A stretch of DNA of 64,000 bases from Micromonospora haikouensis (GTDB lineage: Bacteria > Actinomycetota > Actinomycetes > Mycobacteriales > Micromonosporaceae): positions 95,706 to 159,705 of the forward strand of contig NZ_FMCW01000001.1 of the NCBI RefSeq assembly GCF_900091595.1. The letters are read 5' to 3'. The translations under genes and the position numbers were made by a program. Below, piece by piece: positions 8,003 through 16,040 of the stretch; positions within the stretch are counted from its first letter, which is position 1; the number at the start of each line of letters is the position of its first letter. The notes beneath the pieces were generated by a model. It searched no databases. It had not been told where the DNA came from and saw nothing but the letters and a program-made list of their open reading frames with translations.

Positions 8003-9205
8003 TCAGCCCCAGATGGCGGTGGCCCACTCCGGGTGGTCGACGAACGGGTTGCGGTTGCCCTGCCAGCGATCGTAGATGACCTGGTTGCGGCGTTTCTCGA
8101 AGGTGTCCGGCGGGTCGGCCAGGTTCCAGGCGAGCAGCACCGACAGCTTCCCGTGGTACGGGGACGTGCCGTTGGACACCGAGTTGTTGATCTCCAGATT
8201 CGGCCAGCCGTCGTCACCCTCGTACCGGATCGCCATATACATGATCATCCGGGCGACGTCGCCCTTGACCGCGTTGCGCGGCTCGAACGAGTCGGCGTCG
8301 GAGTAGCAGCCGGTGCACTCGGACACCCCGCTGCCCCCGGCGTCGAAGTCCTTGTTGCCGCGCGTCGAGTTGACCGAGACGTCCTCGGGGCGCAGGTGGT
8401 GCACGTCGGTGCCGGGGCCGGTGGCGGTGCCGAAGTCGCCGTGCGACTTGGCCCAGACGTGCTCGCGGTTCCAGTCGTTGGCGTCGCCGCCGTTGCTGGT
8501 CTTGCTCTGCGAGCGGCCGCTGTAGAGCAGCAGCACGTTGTTGGCGTTGGCCGGGTCCTGGTCGGTGTCCTTCAACGCCTCCCACACCTGGTCGTAGTTG
8601 AGCTTCGTCTGCGTCCTGATGATGGCGTGCAGGGAGCTGCGCAGCGCGGTGCCGGTCTTGCCGATCGCGCTGGCGTAGTACGTCGAGTCGTACGGGCCAC
8701 CGCCGCCGGTGGGGCTGGGCGACGGGTTGGGCGACGCGGTGGGCGTCGGCGTCGGGCCCGGGGTGGCGCCGCCGAGGCTCATCGCGGTCGGGTTCTTCAG
8801 CCCGCCGTGGCTGAAGTACGCGGTCAGCGTCCCGGTGGCGGTGACCTGCCGCCCGCGCAGCCCCGGGTTGGTCAGCAGCCCGAAGGTGCTGCGGTAGGCG
8901 GCCGTCACCTGGACGTAGAGCATCCTGCCCGTGCCGGTCTCGGCGGCGCTGTCGGCGAGGGCGATCGCCGTGTCCGCCGTGTAGCCGGAGGTGATCACCG
9001 TGGTCGTGGCCGTCGGCTGCCCGACGACGTACCCGGTGACGGTGGCCGTGCGGCCGTCCTGGGCGGCCAGCGCCTGTGCCACGGTCAGCGTGGTCGCCGC
9101 CGACGCGGAGGTGCTCGCCACGACGGGTGTCAGCACCGCGACGGCCAGTGCGAACGCCGTGATCAGCCGCCCGGATCGCGAGCGGGTGATGCTCTTTGTA
9201 TTCAT
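8003..9205 (-). CDS. secreted endonuclease I family nuclease
   Basis: A 400-residue exported protein. The signal peptide (about 1-37) ends STSASAA; an OB-fold-like module (TVAQALAAQDGRTATVTGYV, DUF6359-like) spans about 38-145; a linker rich in P, T and S (about 147-172) leads to an endonuclease I catalytic domain with NREHVWAKSHG, DVHHLRPEDVSVNS and RGNKDF. These are the beta-beta-alpha metal motif of bacterial extracellular DNases, so it probably degrades extracellular DNA, for nutrients or competition. Start ATG at 9205 has no ribosome binding site but a TAACAT hexamer eight bases upstream. The region ahead contains GGGAAACTTTAC, resembling promoter-proximal dyads of secreted hydrolases. 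Confidence 0.85.
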   Translation of the reverse strand: MNTKSITRSRSGRLITAFALAVAVLTPVVASTSASAATTLTVAQALAAQDGRTATVTGYVVGQPTATTTVITSGYTADTAIALADSAAETGTGRMLYVQVTAAYRSTFGLLTNPGLRGRQVTATGTLTAYFSHGGLKNPTAMSLGGATPGPTPTPTASPNPSPSPTGGGGPYDSTYYASAIGKTGTALRSSLHAIIRTQTKLNYDQVWEALKDTDQDPANANNVLLLYSGRSQSKTSNGGDANDWNREHVWAKSHGDFGTATGPGTDVHHLRPEDVSVNSTRGNKDFDAGGSGVSECTGCYSDADSFEPRNAVKGDVARMIMYMAIRYEGDDGWPNLEINNSVSNGTSPYHGKLSVLLAWNLADPPDTFEKRRNQVIYDRWQGNRNPFVDHPEWATAIWG

Positions 9206-9213
9206 GGTCAGCG

Positions 9214-9219
9214 ATGTTA
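9214..9219 (-). promoter_or_regulatory. possible leaderless -10 hexamer TAACAT of the endonuclease gene
   Basis: TAACAT on the minus strand, eight bases before the ATG at 9205; slightly longer spacing than the other examples in the window. Confidence 0.35.
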
Positions 9220-9350
9220 TCGGCGCTGGCGTGAACAGCGGGAGAGCGCCGGGAAACTTTACGGGGGTGAAACCGCTGCCCACGGCCGCGTGCCTGGGGC
9301 CCGCCCTCCACGCCCCGCTCTGGCACCGCCGCGCGCCCTTGATCGACTCC

Positions 9351-9363
9351 ATGTCGGCGACAT
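9351..9363. repeat. ATGTCGGCGACAT palindrome
   Basis: A 13-base palindrome with a central G, in the noncoding stretch ahead of the DUF234 remnant. The same core occurs twice more at 30548-30564 and 30592-30604. Confidence 0.5.
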
Positions 9364-9437
9364 CGCGTGATCATTCGCCCTCGGATGCCGCCACCTGACC
9401 GTCATGGCCTTGGTATCGCCCCTGATGCCCTCAAGCT

Positions 9438-9800
9438 TGGCGGGGGCGGGCGATCGAACCCGCCGTCCGGGAGGCGTTGCGCCGGCTGCCCGCCGACCGG
9501 CTGCCGGAGGGAACGTCGGCCGTCGGCGGGTTCTGGACCCGGACGAACAACCCCGAGATCGACCTCGTCGGCGCGGACCGGGAGCCGGTGGCCCGGCGGG
9601 TGACCTTCGTAGGCTCGATCAAGTGGCTGGAGCGGCGTGCGTTCGACGGTCACGACCTCGGGCGGCTGGTGCTGCACCGGTCGCTGCTGCCCGGCGCGGA
9701 CGAGCGGACGGAACTGGTCGCGGTGTCGCGCGCCGGGGTCGACGTGGACGGGGTGCGGGCGCTGTCGGCGGAGGATCTGCTGACCGCCTACCGCGATTGA
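9438..9800 (+). pseudogene. C-terminal fragment of an archaeal-type AAA ATPase (DUF234)
   Basis: An open stretch beginning WRGRAIEPAVREAL and continuing with FWTRTNNPEIDLVGAD, VTFVGSIKWLE and SAEDLLTAYRD to a TGA at 9798. This is the DUF234 C-terminal domain found after the ATPase and winged-helix parts of archaeal-type AAA proteins of about 460 residues. The ATPase part is missing: a stop codon closes the frame at 9423 and the sequence ahead is unrelated and contains the ATGTCGGCGACAT palindrome. The only in-frame start is a weak TTG at 9477. I read it as a deletion remnant. Confidence 0.7.
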
Positions 9801-9887
9801 ACTCCTCGCCCCCGCGCGCCGTACCACTGCGCGAGGATGTGGTGCGGCGGGTCGGCCGCACCGCTGCCGAGCTGCGGGAGGCCTGCC

Positions 9888-10550
9888 GTGCGAGTTGGTG
9901 AGCAGTCGACGGATCCCATCGACCAAGTGCTGGGTGAGGTGCCGGTCCCGGCGTCCCTGACACCCGAGGACGTCCGGCTCGCGGTCCGGGCGGTGGTGGT
10001 GCACACCGCGGAGGAGTGGCCGTCGGGGGCGTTGTGCCGCAACGACGGAGCGTCGTACCCCTGCCGGTTGCACCGGTGGGGCCGGCGGGTGCTGGAGGCC
10101 CACGGCCTCAACGGGCGTCAGATCGACGCCCTGATCCGGCACGGGAACCCGTTCGTGCACGTGCCGTTCCCGTTCACGGCGACCGGTCCGTCGCGCGCCG
10201 ACCGGCCCGCCGCCCACCCGGCGGCCACGCAGTCCGGGCGGGGCGCGACGCCCCCGGGCCGCGCCGCCAACCCGGGCGGTCGTACGCCCATGCCGCCGGG
10301 CCGGGTCTCCGCGTCCGGCGGACGGATGCCGACGCCGCCGGGGCGGATGCCGACGCCCCCGGGACGCATGCCGACACCGCCGGGGCGGGTGCCCACTCCG
10401 CCGGGGCGGGTGCCGACACCCCCTGGACGGGTGCCCCCTGCGCCTGGGCGGGTCTCCGTGCCCACCGGGCGGCCCGTGGTCCGGCCCGGCCTGCCCAGCC
10501 GGCCGGTGCCGCCCAACGCCGCCGCGCCGCGCTGGCCTCGGGCGAGCTGA
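9888..10550 (+). CDS. uncharacterised CRND/HRWGRRVL family protein with proline-rich heptad tail
   Basis: A 220-residue protein of a family I cannot name. The N-terminal 75 residues contain AVRAVVVH, CRND and PCRLHRWGRRVL, followed by IDALIRHGNP; the two cysteines and HRWGRRVL are shared with the paralogue at 16041-16379. The C-terminal half is low complexity: about six copies of GR(M/V)PTPP encoded by 21-base units at about 10322-10448. GTG at 9888 is preferred because GGGAGG lies six bases upstream; an ATG at 9837 is in frame. No signal peptide. The tail could be a flexible spacer or ligand for proline-binding modules; function unknown. Confidence 0.7.
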   Translation: MRVGEQSTDPIDQVLGEVPVPASLTPEDVRLAVRAVVVHTAEEWPSGALCRNDGASYPCRLHRWGRRVLEAHGLNGRQIDALIRHGNPFVHVPFPFTATGPSRADRPAAHPAATQSGRGATPPGRAANPGGRTPMPPGRVSASGGRMPTPPGRMPTPPGRMPTPPGRVPTPPGRVPTPPGRVPPAPGRVSVPTGRPVVRPGLPSRPVPPNAAAPRWPRAS

Positions 10551-10565
10551 CGGCGAACGCGTCGC

Positions 10566-10604
10566 GTCGGCCCGGTCGTGGGTGCACCCCGCGACCGGGC
10601 CGAC
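10566..10604. terminator. hairpin after the CRND family gene
   Basis: Perfect 13-base arms GTCGGCCCGGTCG (10566-10578) and CGACCGGGCCGAC (10592-10604), 16 bases after the stop codon at 10550. Confidence 0.6.
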
Positions 10605-10623
10605 GTCGTGCGGGCAGGGGCCT

Positions 10624-10684
10624 GCTCGATCACGGATCGAGTGGCCTCCTGCGCCCCGCGAGGCCACTCGTTCCCCGATCGAGC
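10624..10684. repeat. nested inverted repeat
   Basis: Outer arms GCTCGATC (10624-10631) and GATCGAGC (10677-10684) enclose inner arms CGAGTGGCCTC (10638-10648) and GAGGCCACTCG (10660-10670). It lies in the 254-base gap between the CRND family gene and the DUF6642 gene, after a separate terminator-like hairpin. Confidence 0.6.
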
Positions 10685-10804
10685 GCGATCTTGCGCTGCG
10701 ACGACGCGAGGGGGCGGCGAGCTCGCAGCCGACTCCTACGGAGGGTGATCCCCGAGGTGGCGGCGGCTGGCGGTAACGTCAGCGGGGGCTCGGGGAGGTG
10801 GCTG

Positions 10805-11446
10805 GTGGCGCGCGGTGGTGTCTTCTGTGTCGAGGGGCAGTGGCACCGTGACCTCAACGAGCGCGGTTCGGTCCTGCCTACCCTGGAACTCCTCGAACGG
10901 CTGGGCAAGATCCGCTTTATCCACAAGGACGCGGCGACCCGCGACGAACTGTTCTACTTCCTCGACCGCTGGCTGCTCAAGCAGTACGCCGACTACCGGG
11001 TCGGCTTCTTCGCCATGCACGGCGAGCCGAGCCGCCTCTGCCTCACCGACTGGGACTCGGTCGACCTCTCCGACGTCGCCGAGCGGATGGCCGGCCGCTG
11101 CGACGGCCGCCGGCTCTACTTCGGCAGCTGCTCGGTGCTGCGGGCGTCCGACGCCGCGCTGCGCGACTTCCTCGACGAGACCGGCGCGGCGCTGATCTGC
11201 GGGTTCACCCGGGAGGTCGACTGGGTGGAGTCGGCGGCGTTCGAGACCGTGCTGCTCGACGTGCTGGCCAACGGGCAGCGGCACAACGCCGCCGAGCTGC
11301 GGATGGGCTCGGCGCACTGGGCGCCGCTGGCGGCGTACCTGGGCTTCCGGGTGATCTACGCCAACGGCCGGGCCTGGCGGCCCACGGTGCGTCCCCGGGT
11401 GCCCGCCCAGCCGGCGGCCAGGCGGAGCACCGCCCGGCCCAGCTGA
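10805..11446 (+). CDS. DUF6642 family protein
   Basis: A 213-residue cytoplasmic protein. It begins VARGGVFCVEGQWHRDL and contains FIHKDAATRDELFYFLDRW, YFGSCSVL and ICGFTREVDWVESAAFE, which I recognise as the actinobacterial DUF6642 family. The GFT.EVDWVE..A block resembles the C-terminal part of caspase-like or CHAT-type folds, and GSC could be a nucleophile cysteine, but this is speculation. GTG at 10805 is supported by GGGGAGG about seven bases upstream. The last 20 residues are proline and arginine rich. Neighbours give no clue. Confidence 0.65.
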   Translation: MARGGVFCVEGQWHRDLNERGSVLPTLELLERLGKIRFIHKDAATRDELFYFLDRWLLKQYADYRVGFFAMHGEPSRLCLTDWDSVDLSDVAERMAGRCDGRRLYFGSCSVLRASDAALRDFLDETGAALICGFTREVDWVESAAFETVLLDVLANGQRHNAAELRMGSAHWAPLAAYLGFRVIYANGRAWRPTVRPRVPAQPAARRSTARPS

Positions 11447-11469
11447 CGGCGCTGCTGGTAGAAACGGGT

Positions 11470-11934
11470 ATGGCACGCAGCATCGCGAGCAACACCCGGG
11501 TCGACCGGGCCGCCCTGATCGACTTCATCCGTCCCCGGCACCGGGTCCTGCTGATGACCACCCGGTCCGACGGCCGGCCCCAGTCCTCCCCGGTGGCGTG
11601 CGGGGTGGACCCCGAGGGCCGGCTGGTGATCTCGACCTACCCCGAGCGGGCGAAGGCCCGCAACGTCCGGCGGGACCCGCGCGTCTCGGCCTGCGTGCTC
11701 TCCGACGACTGGGACGGGCCGTGGGTGCAGGTGGACGGCACCGCCGAGGTGCTCGACCTGCCCGAGGCGCTGGAGCCGCTGGTCGCGTACTTCCGCGGCA
11801 TCTCCGGCGAGCACCCCGACTGGGACGAGTACCGGGCGGCGATGGTCCGGCAGGGCAAGTCGCTGATCCGGGTCACCATCGACGGCTGGGGCCCGATCGC
11901 CACCGGCGGCTTCCCGGCCCGCCTCGCCGACTGA
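11470..11934 (+). CDS. PPOX-class F420-dependent oxidoreductase
   Basis: A 154-residue split-barrel flavin/F420 protein. RVLLMTTRSDGRPQSSPVACGVDPEGRLVISTY near the start is the typical strand pair of pyridoxamine 5'-phosphate oxidase-like proteins that bind coenzyme F420 or FMN, followed by RDPRVSACVL and the closing RVTIDGWGPI. Such enzymes reduce varied small molecules in actinomycetes; the substrate is unknown. Start ATG; no strong ribosome binding site. It is convergent with the NAD(P)-binding protein gene, with only 11 bases between stops. Confidence 0.85.
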   Translation: MARSIASNTRVDRAALIDFIRPRHRVLLMTTRSDGRPQSSPVACGVDPEGRLVISTYPERAKARNVRRDPRVSACVLSDDWDGPWVQVDGTAEVLDLPEALEPLVAYFRGISGEHPDWDEYRAAMVRQGKSLIRVTIDGWGPIATGGFPARLAD

Positions 11935-11945
11935 AGCCGGCGGGC

Positions 11946-12590
11946 TCAGTAGCCGGCGGTGAAGCGCATGTTCTCGAAGCGCGGGTTCTCGATCTCGTCG
12001 ACGACGGCGACGGCCAGGTCCTCGTAGCTCAGGGCCGCGCGGCCCCGCTCGTCGGTCACCGGCTCGTCGAGGCCGGTGCGGTAGTGGCCGGTGCGCTCAC
12101 CGGGGTGGAACTCCAGCGGCGGCGGGGAGACGTACGTCCAGGTGACCCCGTCGGCAGCCGAGCGGTACCAGGCCAGGGCGTCGGCCTGGCCCAGGGCGGG
12201 CTCCCGGTACTCCTCCGGGAAGTCCGGTTCCTCCAGGTACGGGGTGCCGCGGGGCGTCAGCAGGGTCGCCCCGCCGCCGACGTGGATGATCCGGGGCGGG
12301 TTCGGCACCTCCCGCAGCACGGTGACGAGGTTCTCGGCCGCGTCCCGCCACAGCGCCCGGCCCTCGTCGCCGCCCACGGCGACCACCATCACGTCGGCGG
12401 CCGGGGCCAGCTCCCGCACGCTGTGCGCCGAGGTGACGTCCCCGGTCACCAGGTCGACCCCGGCCGGCAGGTAGCTGGTCGCCTCGGGGCGGCGTACGGC
12501 TGCGGTCACCCGGTGGCCCCGGGCGACCGCCTCGGCGGTGATCCGCGACCCCGCCGTGCCCCCGGCGCCGAACACCACGACGTTGCTCAT
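11946..12590 (-). CDS. NAD(P)H-binding protein (atypical SDR, NmrA/YhfK-like)
   Basis: A 214-residue Rossmann protein. The dinucleotide motif VVVFGAGGTAGSRI (GxGGxxG) stands at residues 4-17 and TAAVRRPEA follows strand 2, suggesting NADP preference. DVTSAHSVRELAPAADVMVVAVGG and WTYVSPPP.EFHPGERTG match the atypical SDR group of NmrA-like and YwnB/YhfK-like proteins, which act as reductases or redox sensors. The usual YxxxK pair is not obvious. Start supported by a leaderless-type promoter. Confidence 0.85.
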   Translation of the reverse strand: MSNVVVFGAGGTAGSRITAEAVARGHRVTAAVRRPEATSYLPAGVDLVTGDVTSAHSVRELAPAADVMVVAVGGDEGRALWRDAAENLVTVLREVPNPPRIIHVGGGATLLTPRGTPYLEEPDFPEEYREPALGQADALAWYRSAADGVTWTYVSPPPLEFHPGERTGHYRTGLDEPVTDERGRAALSYEDLAVAVVDEIENPRFENMRFTAGY

Positions 12591-12596
12591 GGCCCC

Positions 12597-12602
12597 AGGC
12601 TA
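12597..12602 (-). promoter_or_regulatory. leaderless -10 hexamer TAGCCT of the NAD(P)-binding protein gene
   Basis: TAGCCT, six bases (GGGGCC), then the ATG at 12590. Confidence 0.5.
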
Positions 12603-12696
12603 GGAGCCGGCCGGGCCCGGCGGTGCCGTTCCGGCGATCCCGGCCGCGCTTCCCCGGCGTCGACGACGGGGCGGGCGGCGGGCCCACGGGCCCGGC

Positions 12697-13929
12697 TCAG
12701 TCGACCAGGGCGGAGTAGACGAGCTGGCGCAGCTGGGGCCGCAGCGGATGGGTGCTCGACGGCATGAGCTGGGTGAACAGCATGGCGGTGACCTCCTCCG
12801 CCGGGTCGACCCAGAACGCGGTGCTGGCCATCCCGCCCCAGTAGTATTCGCCGGCGCTGCTCGGCACCCGGGACGGGACCGGGTTCTGCACCACGGCGAA
12901 GCCGAGGCCGAAGCCGATGCCGTCGAGGACCGTCTCGGCGAAGCCGGTCGGCGAGTATGAGGCCAGGTCGCGGCCGTCGGGCAGGTGGTTGCGGGTCATG
13001 AAGCGCACCGTGCGGGGCCCGAGCAGGCGTACGCCGTCCAGCTCCCCGCCGCGCAGCAGGAACTGGGTGAACCGGTGGTAGTCGGCGGCGGTGGAGACCA
13101 GCCCGCCGCCACCGGAGAGGAAGTCGGGTGCGGTCAGCGCGAGCCGGCCGAGCGCGTCGGCGCGGATGGCCTGCCCGGTCGCCGGATGCGGGAAGTAGAG
13201 CGCGGCGAGCCGCTTGGCGTCGGCCTCCTCGACCCACCAGCCTGTGTCGGTCATGCCCAGCGGCCGGAAGACGCGTGCGGCGAGGAACTCGTCGAGCCGC
13301 TGCCCGGAGACGACCTCGATCAGCCGGCCGAGCACGTCGGTGGAGACCCCGTAGTTCCAGCCGGTGCCGGGCTGGAACAGCAGCGGCAGCCGGGCCAGCC
13401 CCTGGCTGGCGGCGGCCAGGTCGGCCCCGACGGGCACGCCGAGGTCGAAGCCGGCCGCCCGGTAGAGGCCGTCGACGACGGAGACCTGGGCGAAGCCGTA
13501 CGTCAGGCCGGACATGTGGGTCAGCAGGTGCCAGATCCGGATCGGCTCGACCGCCGGCACCGTGTGCGGCTTGGTCACCGGCCCCTTGTCGTAGACCCGG
13601 ACGTCGGCGAACTCGGGCAGCCAGCGGCCGATCGGGTCGGTGAGCTCGAAGCGGCCCTCCTCCCAGAGCATCATCGCCGCGACGGAGGTGATCGGCTTGG
13701 TCATCGAGTAGACGCGCCAGATGGTGTCCGGTTCGACCGGCAGCCCGGCCTCCCGGTCGCGCATGCCGTAGGTGGCGGAGTGGGCGATCTCGCCCCGGCG
13801 GGTGACGACGATCTGCCAGCCGGCGAGCCGGCCGTCGTCGACGTACCTGCCGAAGTGTTCGTCGATCCGCGCCAGCCGGGCGGGGTCGAAGCCGATGCGG
13901 TCGGGGTCGGTGCGCAGGGCCAGGCTCAC
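12697..13929 (-). CDS. serine hydrolase, beta-lactamase/esterase family (class C-like)
   Basis: A 410-residue cytoplasmic protein of the beta-lactamase-related family that includes EstB-type esterases and penicillin-binding protein homologues. YSMTKPITS near residue 74 carries the SxxK catalytic serine and lysine; WNYGVSTDVLGRLIEVVSG near 182 holds the YxN-type tyrosine (Y-x-V here); GGMASTAFWVDP near 365 replaces the KTG-type strand. No signal peptide, so a beta-lactamase role is unlikely; ester hydrolysis is more likely. Start GTG at 13929, leaderless pattern. It is divergent from the pentapeptide gene, with 66 bases between the two starts. Confidence 0.85.
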   Translation of the reverse strand: MSLALRTDPDRIGFDPARLARIDEHFGRYVDDGRLAGWQIVVTRRGEIAHSATYGMRDREAGLPVEPDTIWRVYSMTKPITSVAAMMLWEEGRFELTDPIGRWLPEFADVRVYDKGPVTKPHTVPAVEPIRIWHLLTHMSGLTYGFAQVSVVDGLYRAAGFDLGVPVGADLAAASQGLARLPLLFQPGTGWNYGVSTDVLGRLIEVVSGQRLDEFLAARVFRPLGMTDTGWWVEEADAKRLAALYFPHPATGQAIRADALGRLALTAPDFLSGGGGLVSTAADYHRFTQFLLRGGELDGVRLLGPRTVRFMTRNHLPDGRDLASYSPTGFAETVLDGIGFGLGFAVVQNPVPSRVPSSAGEYYWGGMASTAFWVDPAEEVTAMLFTQLMPSSTHPLRPQLRQLVYSALVD

Positions 13930-13935
13930 CCACCG

Positions 13936-13941
13936 AACCTA
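13936..13941 (-). promoter_or_regulatory. leaderless -10 hexamer TAGGTT of the serine hydrolase gene
   Basis: TAGGTT, six bases (CGGTGG), then GTG at 13929. It shares the short divergent region with the promoter at 13984-13989. Confidence 0.5.
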
Positions 13942-13983
13942 CTAGCCGGTACGCGCCGCGCGGAAGACGTCGGTGGCCGCCGT

Positions 13984-13989
13984 TAGGCT
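13984..13989 (+). promoter_or_regulatory. leaderless -10 hexamer TAGGCT of the pentapeptide gene
   Basis: TAGGCT, six bases (GGCCGG), then GTG at 13996. Confidence 0.5.
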
Positions 13990-13995
13990 GGCCGG

Positions 13996-14589
13996 GTGCC
14001 GGAGCCCACCGAGGACGCGACCTTCCGCCACGACGACTGGTACGCCGAGGATCTGGCCGACCGGCACTTCGTGCGCTGCGAGTTCTTCCACGTCGACCTG
14101 ACCGAGGCGGTCAGCCGGGGTGCGGTCTTCACCGAGTGCGTCTTCGGCAACGTGGCGTTCAACGCCTCCCGCCACGTCGACTCGGCCTTCACCCGCTGCG
14201 TGTTCAAGCGGTGCAACCTGTTCGAGGCCGAGTTCACGGGCTGCAAGCTGGTCGGCAGCAGCTTCGAGCAGTGTGACCTGCGGCCGTTGCGGGTCGACGG
14301 CGGCGACTGGTCGTTCGTGGCGCTGCCCGGCGCCGACCTGCGCGGGGTGCGCTTGACCGACGTCCGGATGCGCGAGGCGGACCTGGCCGGCGCCGATCTG
14401 ACCGACGCCACGGTGACCGGCGTCGACCTCTCCGGCGCCCAGTTGCACGGCTCCCGCCTGCTGCGCGCCGACCTGCGGGGCAGCGACCTGTCGGCGCTGG
14501 ATCCGACGACGGTGCAGCGGGCCGGCGCGCTGATCGACGCCGAGCAGGCGGTGCTGCTGGCGCGGGCCCTCGGCTTCCAGGTGGGCTGA
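13996..14589 (+). CDS. pentapeptide repeat protein
   Basis: A 197-residue protein made mostly of A(D/N)LXX-type pentapeptides: HFVRCEFFHVDLTEA, then FTRCVFKRCNLFEAEFTGCKL and ADLRGVRLTDVRMREADLAGADLTDA. These form a right-handed quadrilateral beta helix. The N-terminal half is cysteine rich at the repeat edges (C.F.rC.L), the C-terminal half uses the classic ADL form. Members of this type include DNA-mimicking gyrase protectors (Qnr, MfpA) and many proteins of unknown role; the size is close to MfpA, but nothing here proves gyrase binding. The protein ends in a short helix, ALIDAEQAVLLARALGF. Confidence 0.85.
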   Translation: MPEPTEDATFRHDDWYAEDLADRHFVRCEFFHVDLTEAVSRGAVFTECVFGNVAFNASRHVDSAFTRCVFKRCNLFEAEFTGCKLVGSSFEQCDLRPLRVDGGDWSFVALPGADLRGVRLTDVRMREADLAGADLTDATVTGVDLSGAQLHGSRLLRADLRGSDLSALDPTTVQRAGALIDAEQAVLLARALGFQVG

Positions 14590-14599
14590 CCGGCGGCTC

Positions 14600-14619
14600 A
14601 ACCGGGGCCCGCCCCGGTT
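14600..14619. terminator. hairpin after the pentapeptide gene
   Basis: Arms AACCGGGGC (14600-14608) and GCCCCGGTT (14611-14619) with a two-base loop, 11 bases after the stop codon. Confidence 0.55.
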
Positions 14620-14977
14620 CGTGGACTTCGCCGCTTTCGCGCTTAACGTGACCTCCAGTACGCTCAGCGCAGCCGGCGGCGCCACCACCGCCTCGGCGCG
14701 TCGCGGTGCGCCCTGCCTGTCTCGCCACGACGTCGGCGCCCGTCCGGCTGACCCCCGCCGAGGTTCCCGCGCCCGTCCGGTGAACCGGCACCGTGGCGCA
14801 GTCCGCCCGGTCGCCGGTGACCCGGTCGTGCGCCGGTCCCTACCGGACGGTAACGAAGTGGAAACGCCCGGCGGGACACCCCTGGCGTCCGGGCGGGGGT
14901 GGTGCCAACGTGATACGGCTCACGCCGGTGTGCGGCGGTCGCCGGGACCGGGACACCGGGTGGGGAGTGGAGGCCAG
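14620..14977. other. 358-base noncoding stretch
   Basis: No gene with coding character on either strand. It presumably holds the promoter of the membrane-anchored protein at 14978. I see a weak half-site pair GTGATACGGCTCAC (14909-14922) about 55 bases before that start, and no convincing -10/-35 pair. Confidence 0.4.
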
Positions 14978-15919
14978 GTGGCGCAGGAAGACCTCACGCG
15001 GGGCGTCGGCCCTGGTGGGCGCGGGGTGACCGACCCGCCGCACCGGGTCGGGGAGCTGGCCGACGGCCGGACGCGCTCGGAGCAGCGCCGGCTGGCCCGG
15101 GCCCGGCAGCGCCGACGGTGGGCGGTCGAGGGCCTGGTGGTGCTCGCCTGTCTCGTCGCCCTCGGGGTGTACGCCGCCGCGCCGGGCGGCCCCGCCGCCG
15201 GGCCGGACGACGAGGCCGTGCTGCCGGCCCCCGCGGGCCGGCCCAGCGGCGGGTTCCCGGTGGTGGACCGCCCGGGCTCGCCGGCCGACGCGGCCACTCC
15301 CGGCCTGCGTCCCCGGCAGCGGACCCCGACCGCCCCGCCGCCGTCGCCGTCGAGCCCGGTGGCGCCGCAGCCGGCGGCGGTCCACCTCGACGTCGCCCAG
15401 GCCGACGTGCCGGCCGACGTCGACCTGACCGCGGCGGGCACCCGGGACTGGGTCCACTGGGGACTGCGGGGGGCCGACTCGACGGTCCGCAAACGCGACG
15501 GCTCGGGGGAGATCGCCGACGAGGGCGGCCGTGGTGACCGGGTCGGCCACGACGTCAGCCCGGAGACGTTCAGCTGGCGCGACGGTTCGCCGGTGACGTC
15601 GTCCACGGCGACCACGACCGGCGTCTCCGCCTGCGGCGTCGGCAGCGGCTTCGCGCTCGCCGTGGACGGCGGGGGCGAGGCCCGCACCGTGCGCCTCTAC
15701 GCCGGCCTGTGGATGGCGCGCGGCCGGCTGGAGGCGCGGCTGTCCAGCGGCGGCGAAACGACCGTCCGCCGGCTGGAGGATCCGCACACCACGCACACCG
15801 CCGAGTTCACCGTGCGGTTCCGGGCCCCGAAGGGGGCGAAGCTGCTGCTCACCTGGACCGTCGAGGCCACCTTCGGCGGTTGCGGCAACGTCAACCTGCA
15901 GGCGGTGGCGCTGCGCTGA
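14978..15919 (+). CDS. membrane-anchored extracellular beta-sandwich protein
   Basis: A 313-residue protein with a charged cytoplasmic N-terminus (TRSEQRRLARARQRRR), one transmembrane helix at about 49-68 (LVVLACLVALGVYAAA), a proline-rich linker to about 135, then a C-terminal all-beta domain. That domain begins DLTAAGTRDWVHWGL and contains a FSWRDGSPVTSSTATTTGV run, RLYAGLWMARGRLEARL and an end TFGGCGNVNLQAVAL; the DW.HWGL...S..RK pattern recurs in secreted proteins of unknown function. Two cysteines (VSACGVG and GGCGNV) may form a disulfide. GTG at 14978 has GTGGAGG upstream. Probably a cell-surface binding protein; the ligand is unknown. Confidence 0.65.
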   Translation: MAQEDLTRGVGPGGRGVTDPPHRVGELADGRTRSEQRRLARARQRRRWAVEGLVVLACLVALGVYAAAPGGPAAGPDDEAVLPAPAGRPSGGFPVVDRPGSPADAATPGLRPRQRTPTAPPPSPSSPVAPQPAAVHLDVAQADVPADVDLTAAGTRDWVHWGLRGADSTVRKRDGSGEIADEGGRGDRVGHDVSPETFSWRDGSPVTSSTATTTGVSACGVGSGFALAVDGGGEARTVRLYAGLWMARGRLEARLSSGGETTVRRLEDPHTTHTAEFTVRFRAPKGAKLLLTWTVEATFGGCGNVNLQAVALR

Positions 15920-16040
15920 GCCGGTTCCGGGTGGTCGGCGCCTACCCGGCGGTCGGGACAGTTTGTCCGTCATGCCGCCTCTGGACGGTCGTAGGTTGTC
16001 CGCTGACCTGGTCCGTCCGTCCTCTGTGGAGGCTTGCCCG

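Noticed and set aside
10322..10448. CRISPR-like array of 21-base repeats
   Set aside because: Repeats are contiguous without spacers and encode an in-frame heptapeptide at the end of a real gene.
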